From: Adineta steineri
Lineage: Eukaryota; Rotifera; Eurotatoria; Adinetida; Adinetidae
Assembly (NCBI GenBank): GCA_905250115.1
Contig: CAJNOI010000077.1
Location: forward strand, 62,001-126,000
Direction: 5' to 3'
DNA length: 64,000 nt
Both the position numbers and the translations under genes were made by a program. Of the stretch, positions 11,951-25,438 are shown in pieces (position 1 is the first letter of the stretch; each line of letters begins with the position of its first letter). The notes under the pieces are model-generated. The model saw only the letters and a list, made by a program, of their open reading frames with translations, was not told the DNA's origin and did not search any database.

Positions 11951-13658
11951 ATGGCATCACCAAATTATGATCGAGGTCGATGTTTACGTTACAAGTCAGA
12001 TTTACAGGTTTGTTATTTTTAATAAATAGATAAATATGTTTATTTTCTATACATTAGAAGACACCTCTTCTGCCACCCACATCAACAGTTCCAGTTGCCA
12101 CTCAACGGCATAGTTCACTATTGGTGTGGGGATCTGTCTCTTTACTTCTTCTTCTTATATTGATTATTTTTCGTCGTCGTGATGATGATGAATCAAATGA
12201 AAATGAAATAAATAATGATCAAGAACACGTTGATGAATCTTTAGAAGAAAATATTCATGTACGAGAACCATCAGAATATCGTTTATCAGCTGCTCGAATA
12301 TTACCAACAATAACTGAAGAAAATCCAACAACAACAATAATAACACCATTAAATTCAAATTTTAAGTTTAACCCTCCTCAAGTAACTTCAATAAATACAA
12401 TACCAGCATCTGCATACGATAAAGAAAAATTAGCTTCAAATTATTCAGATGAGAATGACAGACCTCATTCATCATCTACAACTCTACGTCAACGAAAAAC
12501 AGAGATTATTGATGATGCAGATGATTTTGTTCAAATACCTAGAATAGTACAAGAAAAATCGTATCATAAACATGAAGATATATCTCAACTAGCCGATGAT
12601 ATATCAGTAATAACGAATGAATCCGGTCATCCGGTGATATTTCGTATGTTTCATTTTTTTACCAAAAAATTTAAATGAAAAAAATAAAATAAATATTTAG
12701 GAAAACTTTGTCTACCACATGAAAATGCAATTAGAGATGATTTTTCATCGATAGAAGAGGTTAATCAAGCTGTCAAAGATGTTGGTTTGGTTCGTTCACA
12801 ACTTATCTTTGGTATTGATTATACAATAAGTAATCTAGAAACAGGCAAACATTCATTTAATGGTTTATCATTACATCATATAGAAGAAGGTTTACTTAAT
12901 CCATATCAAAGTGTAAGATACAGTTCTAAGAAATAATAATTATTGACTTTTTTTTCATACAAATATATAATAGGTTATTACTATCGTTGGTCGAACATTA
13001 GAAAAATTTGATTCTGATTCATTAATACCAGCATTTGGCTTTGGAGATCGAACAACACTTGACCGCAAAATTTTTCCTTTACGTGTATGTGTTTATTATT
13101 CTTTCTATTCATCTTTAATTAACATATTCTTTTTTTTTGTTCTTATTTAATAGCCAGATGGTACGTATTGTACAGGTTTTCGTGGTGTACTCGATGCATA
13201 TAATAAAATAACTCCAAAAGTACGTATGTCTGGTCCAACTAATTTTGCTCCATTGATTAAGGAAGCTATTCGAATTGTGAAGAAAACAGGACAAGTATGA
13301 TGATTGAAGTTCTATTCGCTGATCAATATATGTTTATTTTTTTAAGTATCATATTCTTGTTATTGTTGCTGATGGACAAGTTACAAATGAACGACAAACT
13401 AAAGAAGCTATTGTAGAAGCAAGTAGTTATCCATTATCAATTGTTATGGTTGGTGTTGGTGATGGACCATGGGATGTCATGAATGAATTTGATGATTCAT
13501 TACCAGCACGACAATTTGATAATTTTCAATTTGTTAATTATAATAGTGTAGTTCAAGCAACAGCTGATACTGATACGGATTTTGCTTTACATGCACTTAT
13601 GGAAATACCATCACAATATGCAGAAATCAAAAGACTTGGTCTTCTTAAAGACAGTTAG
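11951..13658 (+). CDS. Membrane-anchored copine (vWA-like) domain protein
   Basis: Six exons (11951-12007, 12058-12643, 12701-12912, 12974-13084, 13154-13294, 13347-13658) make a 472-residue protein. Residues 41-55 or so form one hydrophobic helix ([14 protein letters not shown]) followed by RRRDDD. An acidic, probably cytosolic linker follows. The C-terminal 250 residues are a copine domain: [51 protein letters not shown] and [19 protein letters not shown]. The metal-site motif DxTxSN is DYTISN, so DxSxS-like coordination looks partly kept. There are no C2 domains before it and no RING after it. The domain text is closer to RGLG-type copines (DGPWxxMxxFDD...FDNFQFVN) than to typical animal copines. 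Nematode CPNA-1 has a similar membrane-helix plus copine layout and acts at integrin adhesions; a similar role here is speculation. Confidence 0.85.
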
Positions 13659-14881
13659 TTTTTTATAGTCAGTTTTCTTTTTTCTTTGTCTTTTTTTTTC
13701 GTGCAAATTTCGTGCCAAGGATATCAAAAATAATACATACACAGTCACCCAGAAAATATACATACAAGCATATTATATGTTTCATTTATTTGGATTTCGT
13801 AGCATATTATTCTAGGTAAATGAAGTAAAACAAGAGCAAGATTGATGAATACTCTAGGTATTGTTAAAGATTTTAAACAGACACATTCCATATGTTTTTC
13901 GAGAAACAATATCATTATTTTTCTAGCTACAAAATAAACAACATTTATTATGATAACTTATTAAGATAGATTTTTAATTGACTGGTTATTGTCCAGGTAG
14001 TGGCAATAATTGTAATGTTCTCAACATGATAAAGTACATCCGTTGCGTACATGCAAGACAGAGATGGCATTATCTTTGATTATAAGTAAATTCTATCTAC
14101 TTTTTCGATCTAACTTCATGATAAATCGATCATTATTTGCTGCAATACTTGTTTTAAACAACGAACAAATTTTTAAGAAATTTTGTTGTTTAGTCGATCT
14201 GTAACTCACAGCTTCCTTGGGATACACAAGCCCCTTCATTACGACAAAGTAACGATCCATGAAGGGATTGTTTTGTACAATAAATATCTATTGATATTTA
14301 AAATAATGTCAAAAAATCAATGCATTGCACAAGTGAATTAGCAGTCTATTACTGATCTTGTTGTAGAATTCATATAAGTGTCGATATTACTACACTTATC
14401 AGAGCATAGTAAATATCTAATGTGTTAATGATACTTTGATAATATGAATAGCTAACGATACAAGATCATTCATTTAATTGATTATATTCTTATGAAAATA
14501 TAAAATTTCGTATCATATTGATGAAATAGTTTTCCAACAATAACAATTCAATACTTCATATGCTAGATAATGAGCAGATATATACTGTTTTATAGCGATA
14601 TAGAAATGTTTATATAAGTAATTAGTACATTTGTATATCGATATATTTTGAGAAAAAATCTCTCGAAGTCCACAGTTTTCAATATTATAGAAGTATAACA
14701 TTCAGGTAAGGATCTTTTTCTTATTTCTTCTATCTGAACATGACAAATGTTGATCTATGCCTCTTGTTTCTAAATTTTAAAGATATTATGAGTTGCCTAT
14801 AAATAAATACAAATCTTTCGATAATATAATCACTGTATTTGTACACACGATCTTTCAAAAAGAAAAAGAATGGATATAAAA
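13659..14881. other. Intergenic region between copine and NDUFV2 genes
   Basis: AT-rich, convergent 3' flanks with no gene seen. One GC-richer patch at about 14230-14268 contains CCCTTCAT and ATGAAGGG, an 8-bp perfect inverted repeat with a 19-base loop; its meaning is unknown. Confidence 0.4.
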
Positions 14882-15679
14882 CTATTGCAATTCTTTTCGT
14901 AGACGAAAACCAGGTCCTTTAGGAGGTTCAGTTAATGAAGTAAGTCCATTGAGTGGTTCAGCTGCATAACGTTTTGATCGTGGTCCAGCTTTCGGTTTTC
15001 CACCTTTTTTAATATCATCTAAAATTTCATTTATATCTTGTTCTGTTAAATCTTCATAATAATCATCATTTATCGATAACATTGGTGCATTAACACATGC
15101 ACCAAGACATTCAGCTTCAGATAATGTAAATAAACCATCGGATGTTGTTTGACCAACATGTATATTTAATTTATTTTCAATTGCTTTTAATATTCCATCA
15201 GAATTACATAACCAACATGGTGTTGTTGTACATACTTGAATATGATATTTTCCCATTGGATTTCGATTAAACATTGTATAAAATGTAGCAACCTTAATTA
15301 AAGAAATTAGAATATTATCTTTTTGTTGTAAATAGAATTTTACTTCATAAACACGCATTCGAGCCATTTTAAGAACTTCAGCTACTTTATTCATAGCTGA
15401 TAGTGGTAACCAATTGTCATGTTGTCGTTGAGCAAGATCAAGTAAAGGAATAACAGCTGCTGATTTATGTCCTTCTGGATACATTGTAAGAATAGCTTCA
15501 ACTCGTTTATAATTTTCTGGTGTAAAATCAAATTTAACATCAGAATTATTTTTTGATGTATCACGATGAACAAATTCTTTGTCCGAAGCAAAACGACATG
15601 AACTTGTCATAAGAAATCGATTAAAAACAGATGAAGAAGTGGCAATTGTTTGCCGATTTAGAAGATTTCGAACAAGCAT
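14882..15679 (-). CDS. NDUFV2: NADH dehydrogenase flavoprotein 2, complex I 24-kDa subunit
   Basis: Core subunit of the respiratory complex I N-module, carrying the [2Fe-2S] cluster N1a. Starting at the ATG at 15679, two exons (15679-15344, 15292-14882) give 248 residues, the usual length. A basic, Ser-rich presequence ([11 protein letters not shown]..., ...CRFASDK) fits mitochondrial import. The four cluster cysteines are present in CTTTPC and ECLGAC, and [13 protein letters not shown] and [13 protein letters not shown] are near-identical to the family. The 51-base sequence 15343-15293 interrupts [15 protein letters not shown]. It has GT...AG ends and no stop, so it is an in-frame intron that a naive open reading frame would retain. 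An acceptor-like AG precedes the start codon. Confidence 0.96.
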   Translation of the reverse strand: MLVRNLLNRQTIATSSSVFNRFLMTSSCRFASDKEFVHRDTSKNNSDVKFDFTPENYKRVEAILTMYPEGHKSAAVIPLLDLAQRQHDNWLPLSAMNKVAEVLKMARMRVYEVKFYLQQKDNILISLIKVATFYTMFNRNPMGKYHIQVCTTTPCWLCNSDGILKAIENKLNIHVGQTTSDGLFTLSEAECLGACVNAPMLSINDDYYEDLTEQDINEILDDIKKGGKPKAGPRSKRYAAEPLNGLTSLTEPPKGPGFRLRKELQ

Positions 15680-16642
15680 TTCAACTAAACTATATCTTTT
15701 AGAACTAGTAAACAAGAAAAAACAGAACATAGAATAGAAACTATTCTATATGGATAAATATAAAAGAACAAGTCAACGATTTTTATGATAGATGGTGTTA
15801 CATAACAGATCTTTTCTTGATATATTTTACTAATTTATATATTAAATAACAAAATAAGAATATCAATCATAGGTTTATAATGTTTCTTTTTCAAAAAACA
15901 CGACACAGTTGTCTAATATTCGATGAATATAAACAAAATAGGAAAGGAGTTATATTGATCAAAATCATATGATCCTGATTATTATAAACAAGGTTATTCC
16001 TTAGACTACCTAGCAGATGATAAATAGCTTATAAGAAAACCAATACGACCTAGAACAAGGATAATGAAAATAGTTTATTCTCTTCTGTTGTATTTGTTTA
16101 GCATCAATAGATAAAGTCTAGAGTATATAATCTTATTATGCCTTGATATTGTTCTAGAGCTATTTTGTCATGTCACTTCTACTAAAAATAATAATCAGAA
16201 CTCATGATGTGATATTAAGCAAGCATGCTCATGATATTTATAGATTCAAATGAACCTGAATCAAATTAAATTGATATTCGAAGTTAATTAGTGAATCAAA
16301 GATTGTATGAACATTTAATTTGTTTGAAAGAGATAAAAAGATAGACCAAAATCGAACTGTATAAATGCAAATGTCTACTAAATCAGAGGTTTCTACGATT
16401 TTTATAGTGATTTAAGAGAGAATTTCGACTGTGTATGAGATACATCTTAAGTTTGTTGAATACTACTGTATCGTATATCTTAAATGCATACTAACTATAC
16501 AACTGTAAAATATCCAGAAAATTTGTAGTACATATTTAATGAAATTAGTAGCCAATTAAAATACAATGTTGCCAAGTATAATTATTTATCATGTTCTGTT
16601 TCGCTTGATATACAAAAGAATATTTATACTAGCTAATACCAA
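15680..16642. other. NDUFV2 upstream / tRNA spacer
   Basis: AT-rich DNA with no coding or structured-RNA signal that I can support. Confidence 0.4.
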
Positions 16643-16713
16643 GCACTGGTGGTTCAGTGGTAGAATGCTCGCTTGCCACGCGGGCGACCCGGGTCCGATT
16701 CCCGGCCAGTGCA
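16643..16713 (+). tRNA. tRNA-Gly (GCC), copy 1
   Basis: 71-nt gene with acceptor stem GCACTGG/CCAGTGC, discriminator A and anticodon loop TTGCCAC with anticodon GCC. No intron. It ends just before a T-run that can stop RNA polymerase III. The T-loop reads TCCGATT, with C at position 55 instead of the near-universal T; see findings. The gene body is identical to copies at 27865 and 34311. Confidence 0.96.
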
Positions 16714-16999
16714 CTTTTTTTATATTTTTGCATCTTTTTTCTTTCAGTTCGAGATAATCTTATTTACTAGCGAAAGAATTTTTTTCAGAAATCTTCAAAA
16801 AGAAATAAATAAAAGAAGACTTTCATCTGTTCTTGTTTGTTATATAATTACAGTTCATTTTATTTTTCTGATGGCTCACTGATATACTTGAAAAAACGAA
16901 AAAAGAAAGAAAAAAGGCATTAAAACATTAGAAGACAAGCCAAGAAGAAAAAAAAACAAAAAAAAAAAGAAGAAGAAGAAGAAGATAATAATAACATCA

Positions 17000-19900
17000 T
17001 TATGATGTCGCAACAGGTTGGTGAAGGATATTTGTAGTCGATGTTGTTAACGGATCCGTATTAATACCAATAGTTTGTTTTGTTGGTGAAACCACAGGTG
17101 ATGGTTGTGATGAATGCCTATTCATAAGACTGGCAATGGACGGTAATGGTGAAATTTGTTGTTGCTGCTGCTGTTGTTGTTGTTGTTGCTGTTGCTGCAA
17201 ATGTGATGTTGTACCTTTTGTAAACAAATCAACGATTTCATAACGAATATCAGTTATTGGTGTTAATGATAAACTATCTTTTGTTCGGGAATTAATATTT
17301 GTTAATAAATTACATGGTTCATCAAGACGAAGATGTCTTGCAACATTAAAATCAAGTAAATTTTCTGAACGAGATGTATTGGTATTATTTATGGATGATG
17401 AATTTGTTAAAGTTTGCAATAAATTTGTAGTTGGAATTGATTGTAGCTTTCTTTTTGATGGTCTTGATCTTTGACGAGTCGTTAATTTACGATTATTTGA
17501 TAAACTTTTGGGATCAATAGCAACTAAAAGAAAACATAAAGATAATTAGTCATTCTTTTATTATTGATAGGAGTCTTACAAGAAGTAGATTTTGTACCAT
17601 TGTGATTATTATTTGTTATTGAATCAATAGATTTTTTATGTATTTGTGAAGACTGATCAAGTTCATCGTCCTCATCGAATGTTCGATACATTTCAGCTTC
17701 AGAAGCTGTACGTGTGGATGTCGAATGATCAATCTCGGAACATGTATCAAGCCATGTATCCACATCATGTCCTTCGGAATTTAATTCTGTTTTAAGAGAT
17801 CCAAGTCGTCGTTGTAATTCAGCATTATGAGATGTTAATGCAGCAATTTCTAATTCATATTCACGTTCTTTTCGTGTTAAAGTCTAAATTAAAATAAATA
17901 ATAAATTTATGAAGTAAAAAAAAAGTTTTTTCAATTTTATAATTTTCAGATTAAAACTTGCAAAACAATTAAATTCAGACGTTATTTTAAATGCGTAAAA
18001 AGTGAATATAAGAAACCTCATAGATTGAGATTAAAATAATCATTAATATATGTTATTTATTATTGAATTGTATTTTTATGTTGATTTTCATACTTCATAC
18101 AGAAAAACATCATTAAGAAGACATAGAATAGTTTTAGTTAAATATATATATATACAGGTGAATATCATTATTGAATTAAATATTAATGTTGTGTTAATGA
18201 CATTAATATTATATGGATTTCGATACTACTGTACGACCTAACGCAATATGTTCACTCGTTTAAAATATACTGTCTTTGCATAGAAAATATTAACTATCCT
18301 ATTGATTATTTTAAACTTTAACTCAAATGAAATCAGTATATCAATAGATATATGTTGATAGTTTCATACCTGAATATATTTAATAGCTAGATTAAGTATT
18401 TGAAGATTTGTAATTTTTCGATCACGTTGACAAGGTACTTCTGCTTTGAGACTATCAAAGCAATCTTTTAAATGAGCTCGTCTAAAATAAAACAAAAACA
18501 ATAGATTTTTTTTGAAATATTTAATATAAAACTACCTTCTAGCTTCTTTTGGAGATACCATAAGAAAAAGAATATAAAAGATAGTGATAATATACTCTTA
18601 CTCTAGCGCACCTGACTTTCGTTTTATTTGATAAAAAAACCGAATAGAAAATTTTCTAAGCATTTGTTTCTTTACTTTTTTGTTAAAAAAAAATTTTTTC
18701 GAGAATTTTATTTTAATTTTATGATAATTTAATTCACAAATTTGAGTAAAAGATGTCGCTACTTACCGATGTTTTTCAAGTCGATTATGAATTTCACGAT
18801 CACGAAAACATGTTGTTTGAACACTAAATAAATTTATTTTAAAAACGAAAAAAAAATTAAAATTATAGAAATCTTACCGATTTGATGATTCACTGTTACC
18901 ATTTATATTTTGATTATTTGTTTCATCATCGTCATCATCATCATCATCATCATTTTGATCTAGTGATAAACGCTGTTGAGCAAGATGATTATGATGATGA
19001 AAATTGAGATTAAGATCAAGTTGTGGATAGTCATCAATACGATCATTTTTTAATAATGATGATGTTGATGATACAATTGGTGTTGGTGATATTATTTGTG
19101 TTGTTGGATTAGTATTTATTGTTGTCGGAGACAGAATACTTGTAGGAACAGGATTATTCGGAGGAGTTTGACGATCACCTAAAATAAAAATTCAATTGAA
19201 ATTAAACAATAAGCTATATACATATATAATATATAAACATACACCAACACCACCACATATTTAAAAGATAGATAAGAGTAAATATGTATGTATATATGAA
19301 ATGACGATCTCTCTTAATTTCGTATTTGTTTTTTTTTTAAATCAATCACTATACATGTACGACCGTCTGTCCGGCTTTATAATCGAACCGTTAGACAATC
19401 GATGACGAAGGAAGGAAAAGAGGAAATGAACATGACATATGTATGCGTGTATGTATGTATACATATATATATGTATGTTTCTTGTCGATCGAAGAAAAAA
19501 AGATATTTACGATTGAACATTTCTGTTATATTCAGATTTTCAGAAACGGTTATTATGTTTTATGTATGTGTTATTTTTACAGACTTTTCAATTTCACAAT
19601 TCAACTAAATACTTACATAATAATGATACCAATTCGAAATGCATATTTTTTTATATAAATTATAATAATATAAAAGAAGAGAAAATTCGTCCTTGTCTCA
19701 TAGAAAACGACAGTAATCGACGATAAAAGAAAAAAATGTATTGAATACTTGTATCGACGTACGTTACACATGAGCGAATCTTGCCTGCTTTTAACACCTA
19801 TTACTATCATCGGTTGACAATGACAACGAATATGAGCAAAAAACTGATGACAATCACTATCATATGATCAGTCGAGTATATAATATGACGAAAACAAACT

Positions 19901-20273
19901 ATTTTTATACAGGAAATATGTATTAATATTTTTAACTCATCTCAATGAAAAGAAGAAAAAAAATAAGAATAGTATTTTTATTGATGAAAAAAAACTATTC
20001 AATTATAAGAATAGTATTTTATATATATACAATTCTTTTCTTTTTATCTGTTCTTTTTTATCTTTTTATGTTTACATGAATTGATTGTTAGCCACGTGTG
20101 TAATTCATTCATTACATATATACATATATATCTTCCGATCCTACTATATAGAGGAGGAAAAAAACGAGACAAAATGAGTCATACTCACCTCTAGCTATTC
20201 GTTTTTTTGGAGGCATTGATTGCTGACTTTCCAATATTTGTGCTGCTTGTAGCAAAGTTTCAATATTCATCAT
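17000..20273 (-). CDS. MNT: MNT-like bHLH-ZIP repressor (MAX-binding protein)
   Basis: MYC-antagonising transcription factor that dimerises with MAX and recruits SIN3. Six exons (20273-20189, 19178-18878, 18823-18767, 18481-18370, 17883-17580, 17523-17000) total 460 residues. The N-terminus MMNIETLLQAAQILE is a SIN3-interaction helix, nearly the MNT start. The basic-helix-loop-helix is split over exons 3-4: REIHNRLEKHRRAHLKDCF, then LKAEVP and ITNLQILNLAIKYIQ. The leucine-zipper-like KEREYELEIAALTSHN...LQRRL follows. The acidic STRTASEAEMYRTFDEDDELD resembles MNT's C-terminal side. Other features are a poly-Asp run in exon 2 and a 14-residue poly-Gln run in exon 6. Intron 1 (about 1 kb) is unusually large for the window and may hold regulatory sites. 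Confidence 0.93.
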
Positions 20274-21160
20274 TGCTTTAAATATTATTTGAAATAAATT
20301 GTTTTAGAAAGAGATATTGAATAATAGTAATAATAATAATAATAACGACGGATGGATAGGTGAAATCGGTTAAGTAGAAAGAAAGAAAAAATACACACGC
20401 ACACACACACACACTCACAGACAAAATAGAAAGTAATGAAAACTATATTGTATTAAAAATTGTTGCTGTCGTTGTTGTTTCTAGTTTTGCTGCTGTTGCC
20501 ACTGCTGCCATTCGATTCTTTCAGCTGCGCAAAGCATGTAGCTGTCGACTGTCGATCGGTCGGGCGGCGCTCATGATGTTGGCATTGTAGAAGAAGAAAA
20601 AGAAGAAGAAGAAGAAGAAGAAGAAGAAGAACGTGCGCACGGGACCACGCACACACACACGAGAAAAAGAAAAACGCGAGACGACGCCAACAAGCAATGA
20701 GGAGAAAGAAAAGAGGGCATAAAAATACAAATGACGACTTGCTTATGTGTGTGTATGTGTATGTGCGCTCGAGAATAGAGAGAGAAAAAAAAAGACGTCG
20801 ACACACATACACATACACAAAAGCCACGAAACAGTGTGCGTGTCAAACAAAAAAAAGATGCGAGGGAAGGGAGAAAGACAAGAAAGTGATTGTGTATGTA
20901 TGTATGTGTATGTGTCTGAAAGGAGAAGAACTTACACGTGTGTAATATGTGCACCAGTTTTTCTTTTCTCTTCTCTCTCTTTCTCTCTCTCTCGGTTGGC
21001 TCGCAGACGATGAGAAAAGTGAGCACAACTAACTCGTGTTTTATAGATGCATGTGTGTGTGAGAGCAGTAAAAAAACGAGTTACACAAAATTGAGAAGGG
21101 AAGAAAATAAAAACAAACACATGGGTTGTAAAGTAAAATAAGAAAAGAAGAGTTTTACAA
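20274..21160. promoter_or_regulatory. MNT upstream region, microsatellite-rich
   Basis: Probably promoter and 5'UTR of MNT. It contains (AC)n at about 20398-20414, a (GAA)n tract at about 20590-20630, and purine and GT/CA-rich stretches to about 21060. Many overlapping open frames here on both strands are products of the simple repeats, not genes. Confidence 0.4.
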
Positions 21161-23466
21161 TTTCTTTTTTCTTCTCTTTTTCGTATGAAATACTGGTAGA
21201 AATTATCTTGATTTTATGTCATATTTTTTATACACATTTACATTGAATTGATATACAATTAACGTTGTTTTTTAGCTATTGGCAACAATAGTTTACATCA
21301 GTAATGATTTTGTTACTATCACAAAAATCATTTTTCTTTTTTTTTCTTCTTTCATTCCTATAGAAATCGATTATATACTCATACATAAATGAAAGACAGG
21401 CTCATCGTTCTTCTGTTTTTCTTCTTATGTTGCAATTCTCCTTTTCTTTCTCTCTCCAAACATGGTTACTCCGCATGTCATCAAAAAAAAATCGACTTCT
21501 CTCAGACGGCATGACATATAGTGTCTAGATGGATAAATAAATAAAAAGTAATTTTTTTTTATATCGTTTTTTTTACCATGGTTGCATTTATATCTGTGTA
21601 TTTTCTTTGCTATTCTTGTCAAATATATCATTAATGATGACAATGAAAAAAAAAACTAACTTTGATAATAAATAATGATTATTATTTTAAAAAAAAAGAG
21701 AAAGGGTTTTTTTCTTCTTTTAGCTTTTCGTTAATTTAATATTAGTCACAAGGATATTTTCTTATCCAATATGATCAGACTAAAATTGTTTAATTAATAC
21801 CGAAAGAAATAGAAAGTCTTAAATAATTAATTAGTTGTTTGCTTTTTGTATTTGAAGAAATGAATCATTTTAAATGTAAATATATATATAAATAGAAATG
21901 TGCCTTGAAATTTTAAAAGTTTTTTCATCTCGAATTAAAAATTCAATGACGTCGACGAATGTTCAATTGATTAAAGATGTACACTGATAAAGTTTTCTAT
22001 TAAAATATATATTTGTAAAACAAGAAACATGGATTTACTTTTAATATTAATAACATAAAATATAATGATCTGAACAATTCAATCTTGCACTTTATCGAAA
22101 GAGAAAAAAGCTTGATTATAAATAATGATTAGATTTATCTATTTTTACTTTCTATAATACATTTGATTGATTAAAAGATTGTACATTCGATAATACAATG
22201 ATCATTGTAAATCTTTCAAGGAATATGAAATAATCAGATTCATAGTAATATACTATACTTGTATATTGTTATCATCACGGAACGTAATTTATACATACAA
22301 TTGAAGTTAAATTTAAACAATATTGTTGCTTTGAAGAACAAAAAAAACTATTTTAACAATTGTTATACTCGTCACAGTCTAGTACATCTCAATGTTGGTT
22401 TTTTGAACATTTTTAGAACGACAGTAGTGTGAGAAATCAATAGTTTTCACTATTTGAACGCAAAGTAGAGACTAGATAAAACTGTAGGTCACATTATTTT
22501 GCGAATGACTTAGTTAAGCTGATTAATTACTTGGCTAGTTAATTGCTGATTATTCTAAATTGCATACAGCTTGATACACAGGAAATAAAATCGCGCTCTT
22601 ACACCTTAGAAGAAGTGTTTATTTCTAAATCCTCTAAGATCAGCTTGTTTCACAACTATATATTAACTTGGTCGAATATTTCAAATGCAATATAGTTTAA
22701 GATAATTGTTGATTAAGCTCAAACTCGAGAATGAAATCATATAGGAAACTGAATTTGCTCCAGTTGACAAAGAAGTATTTTATTATCGACTGATATTTTC
22801 AAAGCCTAAAGTTGCGCTCAAAATCTCCAATAAAGAACTAACTGGCTTCTCAGATTCACAGTTACATTTTCAGAGATTACTAAACTAAATATAGAAATAC
22901 TCCGAATTTATTCGTAATTTGTATATAATCTTCAAAATTATATAAGAACCATGCGAAAGAACACAACGAGAAATAACCAAATCCTCTCTGTTTGATCATC
23001 CATACAAAAAAGTAATATTGCCTCGTTTTTTCTTAACAAACTGATTCTTCCTGTACATATTAGGCAGCGATATGGACTCTATCTTTCGTTTATCATAGCA
23101 AAACACATGTTATTTTTCGTATATAATAAATCGATAAAGTGCTCTTATATTCTAAATATATTTCGGTGAAAAAGAACACTGCTTAAAGATAAGAAAGAAG
23201 TCAATATTGATTTCTAACATAGAGTCATTGTATAATATCATTGCAATGTTAATAAATACATTCAATTCATTATTTTGATTAGTTATATTTTTGAGAATAA
23301 AAAAAAATTGGTCAAATTGTAATTCGGAGAAAACACAAGATTAAATGAGAATACACAGCACACATTTTCCTACAAAAAACAAGATCAATAGAGAGTAAAC
23401 TGTATAACAATAACAATAAGAACAGTAACAAATAGTCTTCATTATTTTTTTTTCATTCATTCATAT
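21161..23466. other. Gene-poor AT-rich region
   Basis: About 2.3 kb with no supported gene, RNA or repeat array. It lies between MNT (divergent side) and the 3' end of CCT7. Confidence 0.4.
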
Positions 23467-25438
23467 TTAACCCATATTCATAGCTTTAGCAGCATTGGAT
23501 GTTTCAGCTGCTGATTTTGGTACTTTAATTGTTTCATCAACACTTAAAATTAAACAAGCAGCTTCACTTGCTGCTGTTATTGCATTGATTTTAACAACTG
23601 CTGGTTCCCAAACAGCTGCAATAAAATTATCCGTAACATCTTCATGCATAATATCAACGCCAAACCAAATATTATCTATTAAATAAAAGATCAACATATA
23701 TATATATATGAATGAAATCGAATATAATCATTTGTCTTATTTTACTTTCAGCATGTTTTTGTCGAAGTTTATTTAAAATATTTGTTGCATCAAATCCAGC
23801 ATTTTCACATAATTGTCTTGGTATAACTTCAAATGCTTTTGCATATGCAGCTAATATTAATTGTTCTTTACCAGGTATTGTTCGACTATATTCACGTAAA
23901 TGACGACTTAATGCCATTTCAATTGCACCACCACCAGCAACAATTGAATCATTTTTAACCGCACGTCGTACAATCATAATTGCATCATGTAATGAACGTT
24001 CAACTTCATCAATAAATTGTTCAGCACCACCACGTAATATCATTGTAGCTGTTTTAGCTTTTGGACAACCCGTAAAACAATTATAACGTTCAGAACCAAT
24101 TTGTATTTCTTCAAATATTTCGCATGTACCAAGTACTTGTTGAGATTGATTATTAAGATTTTCAACTGTTGTTATTATCGCACCACCACAGGCTTTTTGT
24201 GTACGTTTAAGATCATCTTCTTGTACACGACCAGCACAAAACATATCCCTTGAAAACAAAAACAAAAAATATTTAAAAAAAAATACAAAAAAATAATTTT
24301 ACCGATCAGCAAAATATTGTGTTGCAACATCACCAATTGGTAATTTAGAAAGTACAACTGTGACACCGGCTTTATGAAGGGTATCTAATTTATCATAAAG
24401 AATTGACCATTCAGCATCAACTATTTTTTGATATTCCTATAGAAAATATTTTGAAATAAAATATGTATTCGATAGACATATATATAATCTTACAGCAACA
24501 TTGTCAAGGCGAACTTCTGCATTATCACGTTCAGCTTTTAATTCAAGTTCAATATTAAGTATGGCTATTTTCGGATTAGTATATTTTTTTTGTTGCATTT
24601 CAAAACCAGCATATGAAAATGTCTTTTTAAATGCAACACCACTAACTAAACGTGATTCCTAAGAAAATCAAAAAAATATATATATTAATTAATTCCTAAG
24701 TATTTTCTTTTACTTCAAGTGAACCGCCTGTTACTTTTTTAACTCCAATCCTAAAAAAAAATACGAAATTTGTTTTTTGATATAATTATTCAAAAATTCA
24801 ATATACATACATATTCAATGGAAGTAATTCATCTAACATAAGAACAGCATCAACAACCATTTTAGCAAAAAATTCTCGTTGTCGTGCAATTAATTTTGAA
24901 CTTAATGTTGTACGTGCACATTTTTCAAGTAAAACTCGTTGTTCTCTAGATAAATTTTCAAGTTATTTTTGATTTTTCTCATAAGAAAACCTTACTTATC
25001 ATCATCTGATTTAATAGTAACAGCAACTTCTTTGATTTTTTTTATTGTTAATGCTGTTGCTTTTCTTATCGCACGAATAATAATTGTTGGATGCATTCCA
25101 TCTTCAATAAATGACTTCGCATTTTTTAATATTTCAGCTGTTATTAAAACAACCGATGTTGTACCATCACCAACTTCAGCATCTTGAGATTTAGCTATAT
25201 CAACAAGTGTACGAGCTGCTGGATGAATAATTTCAAGTAATTTAAGAATAGTTGCACCATCATTGGATATTGTTGCTGTACCACGATTATCAACGATTAA
25301 TTTATCCATACCACGTGGTCCTAATGTCGTACGAATAGCTTCCGAAACTGCTAGACACGCACTAATATTTGATACAACTTGATTTTTTCCTTGATTAGAA
25401 TCAGTACCATCTTTAAGAATGACTATCATTGGTTTCAT
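23467..25438 (-). CDS. CCT7: T-complex chaperonin subunit eta (CCT7)
   Basis: One of eight subunits of the cytosolic CCT/TRiC ring that folds actin, tubulin and others using ATP. Seven exons sum to 1626 bases, 541 residues. Group II chaperonin signatures are intact: [23 protein letters not shown], the ATP-site [12 protein letters not shown] and [18 protein letters not shown]. Eta-specific text includes [37 protein letters not shown] and [11 protein letters not shown]. The C-terminus ends at ...KAMNMG and lacks the Gly/Arg/His tail of the human subunit. Introns are 36-75 bases. It shares a roughly 460-bp divergent promoter with rabenosyn-5. Confidence 0.97.

Noticed and set aside
20453-21141. 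Cluster of overlapping open frames on both strands
   Set aside because: They arise from microsatellite and purine/pyrimidine-rich DNA and overlap each other; no domain or intron logic.
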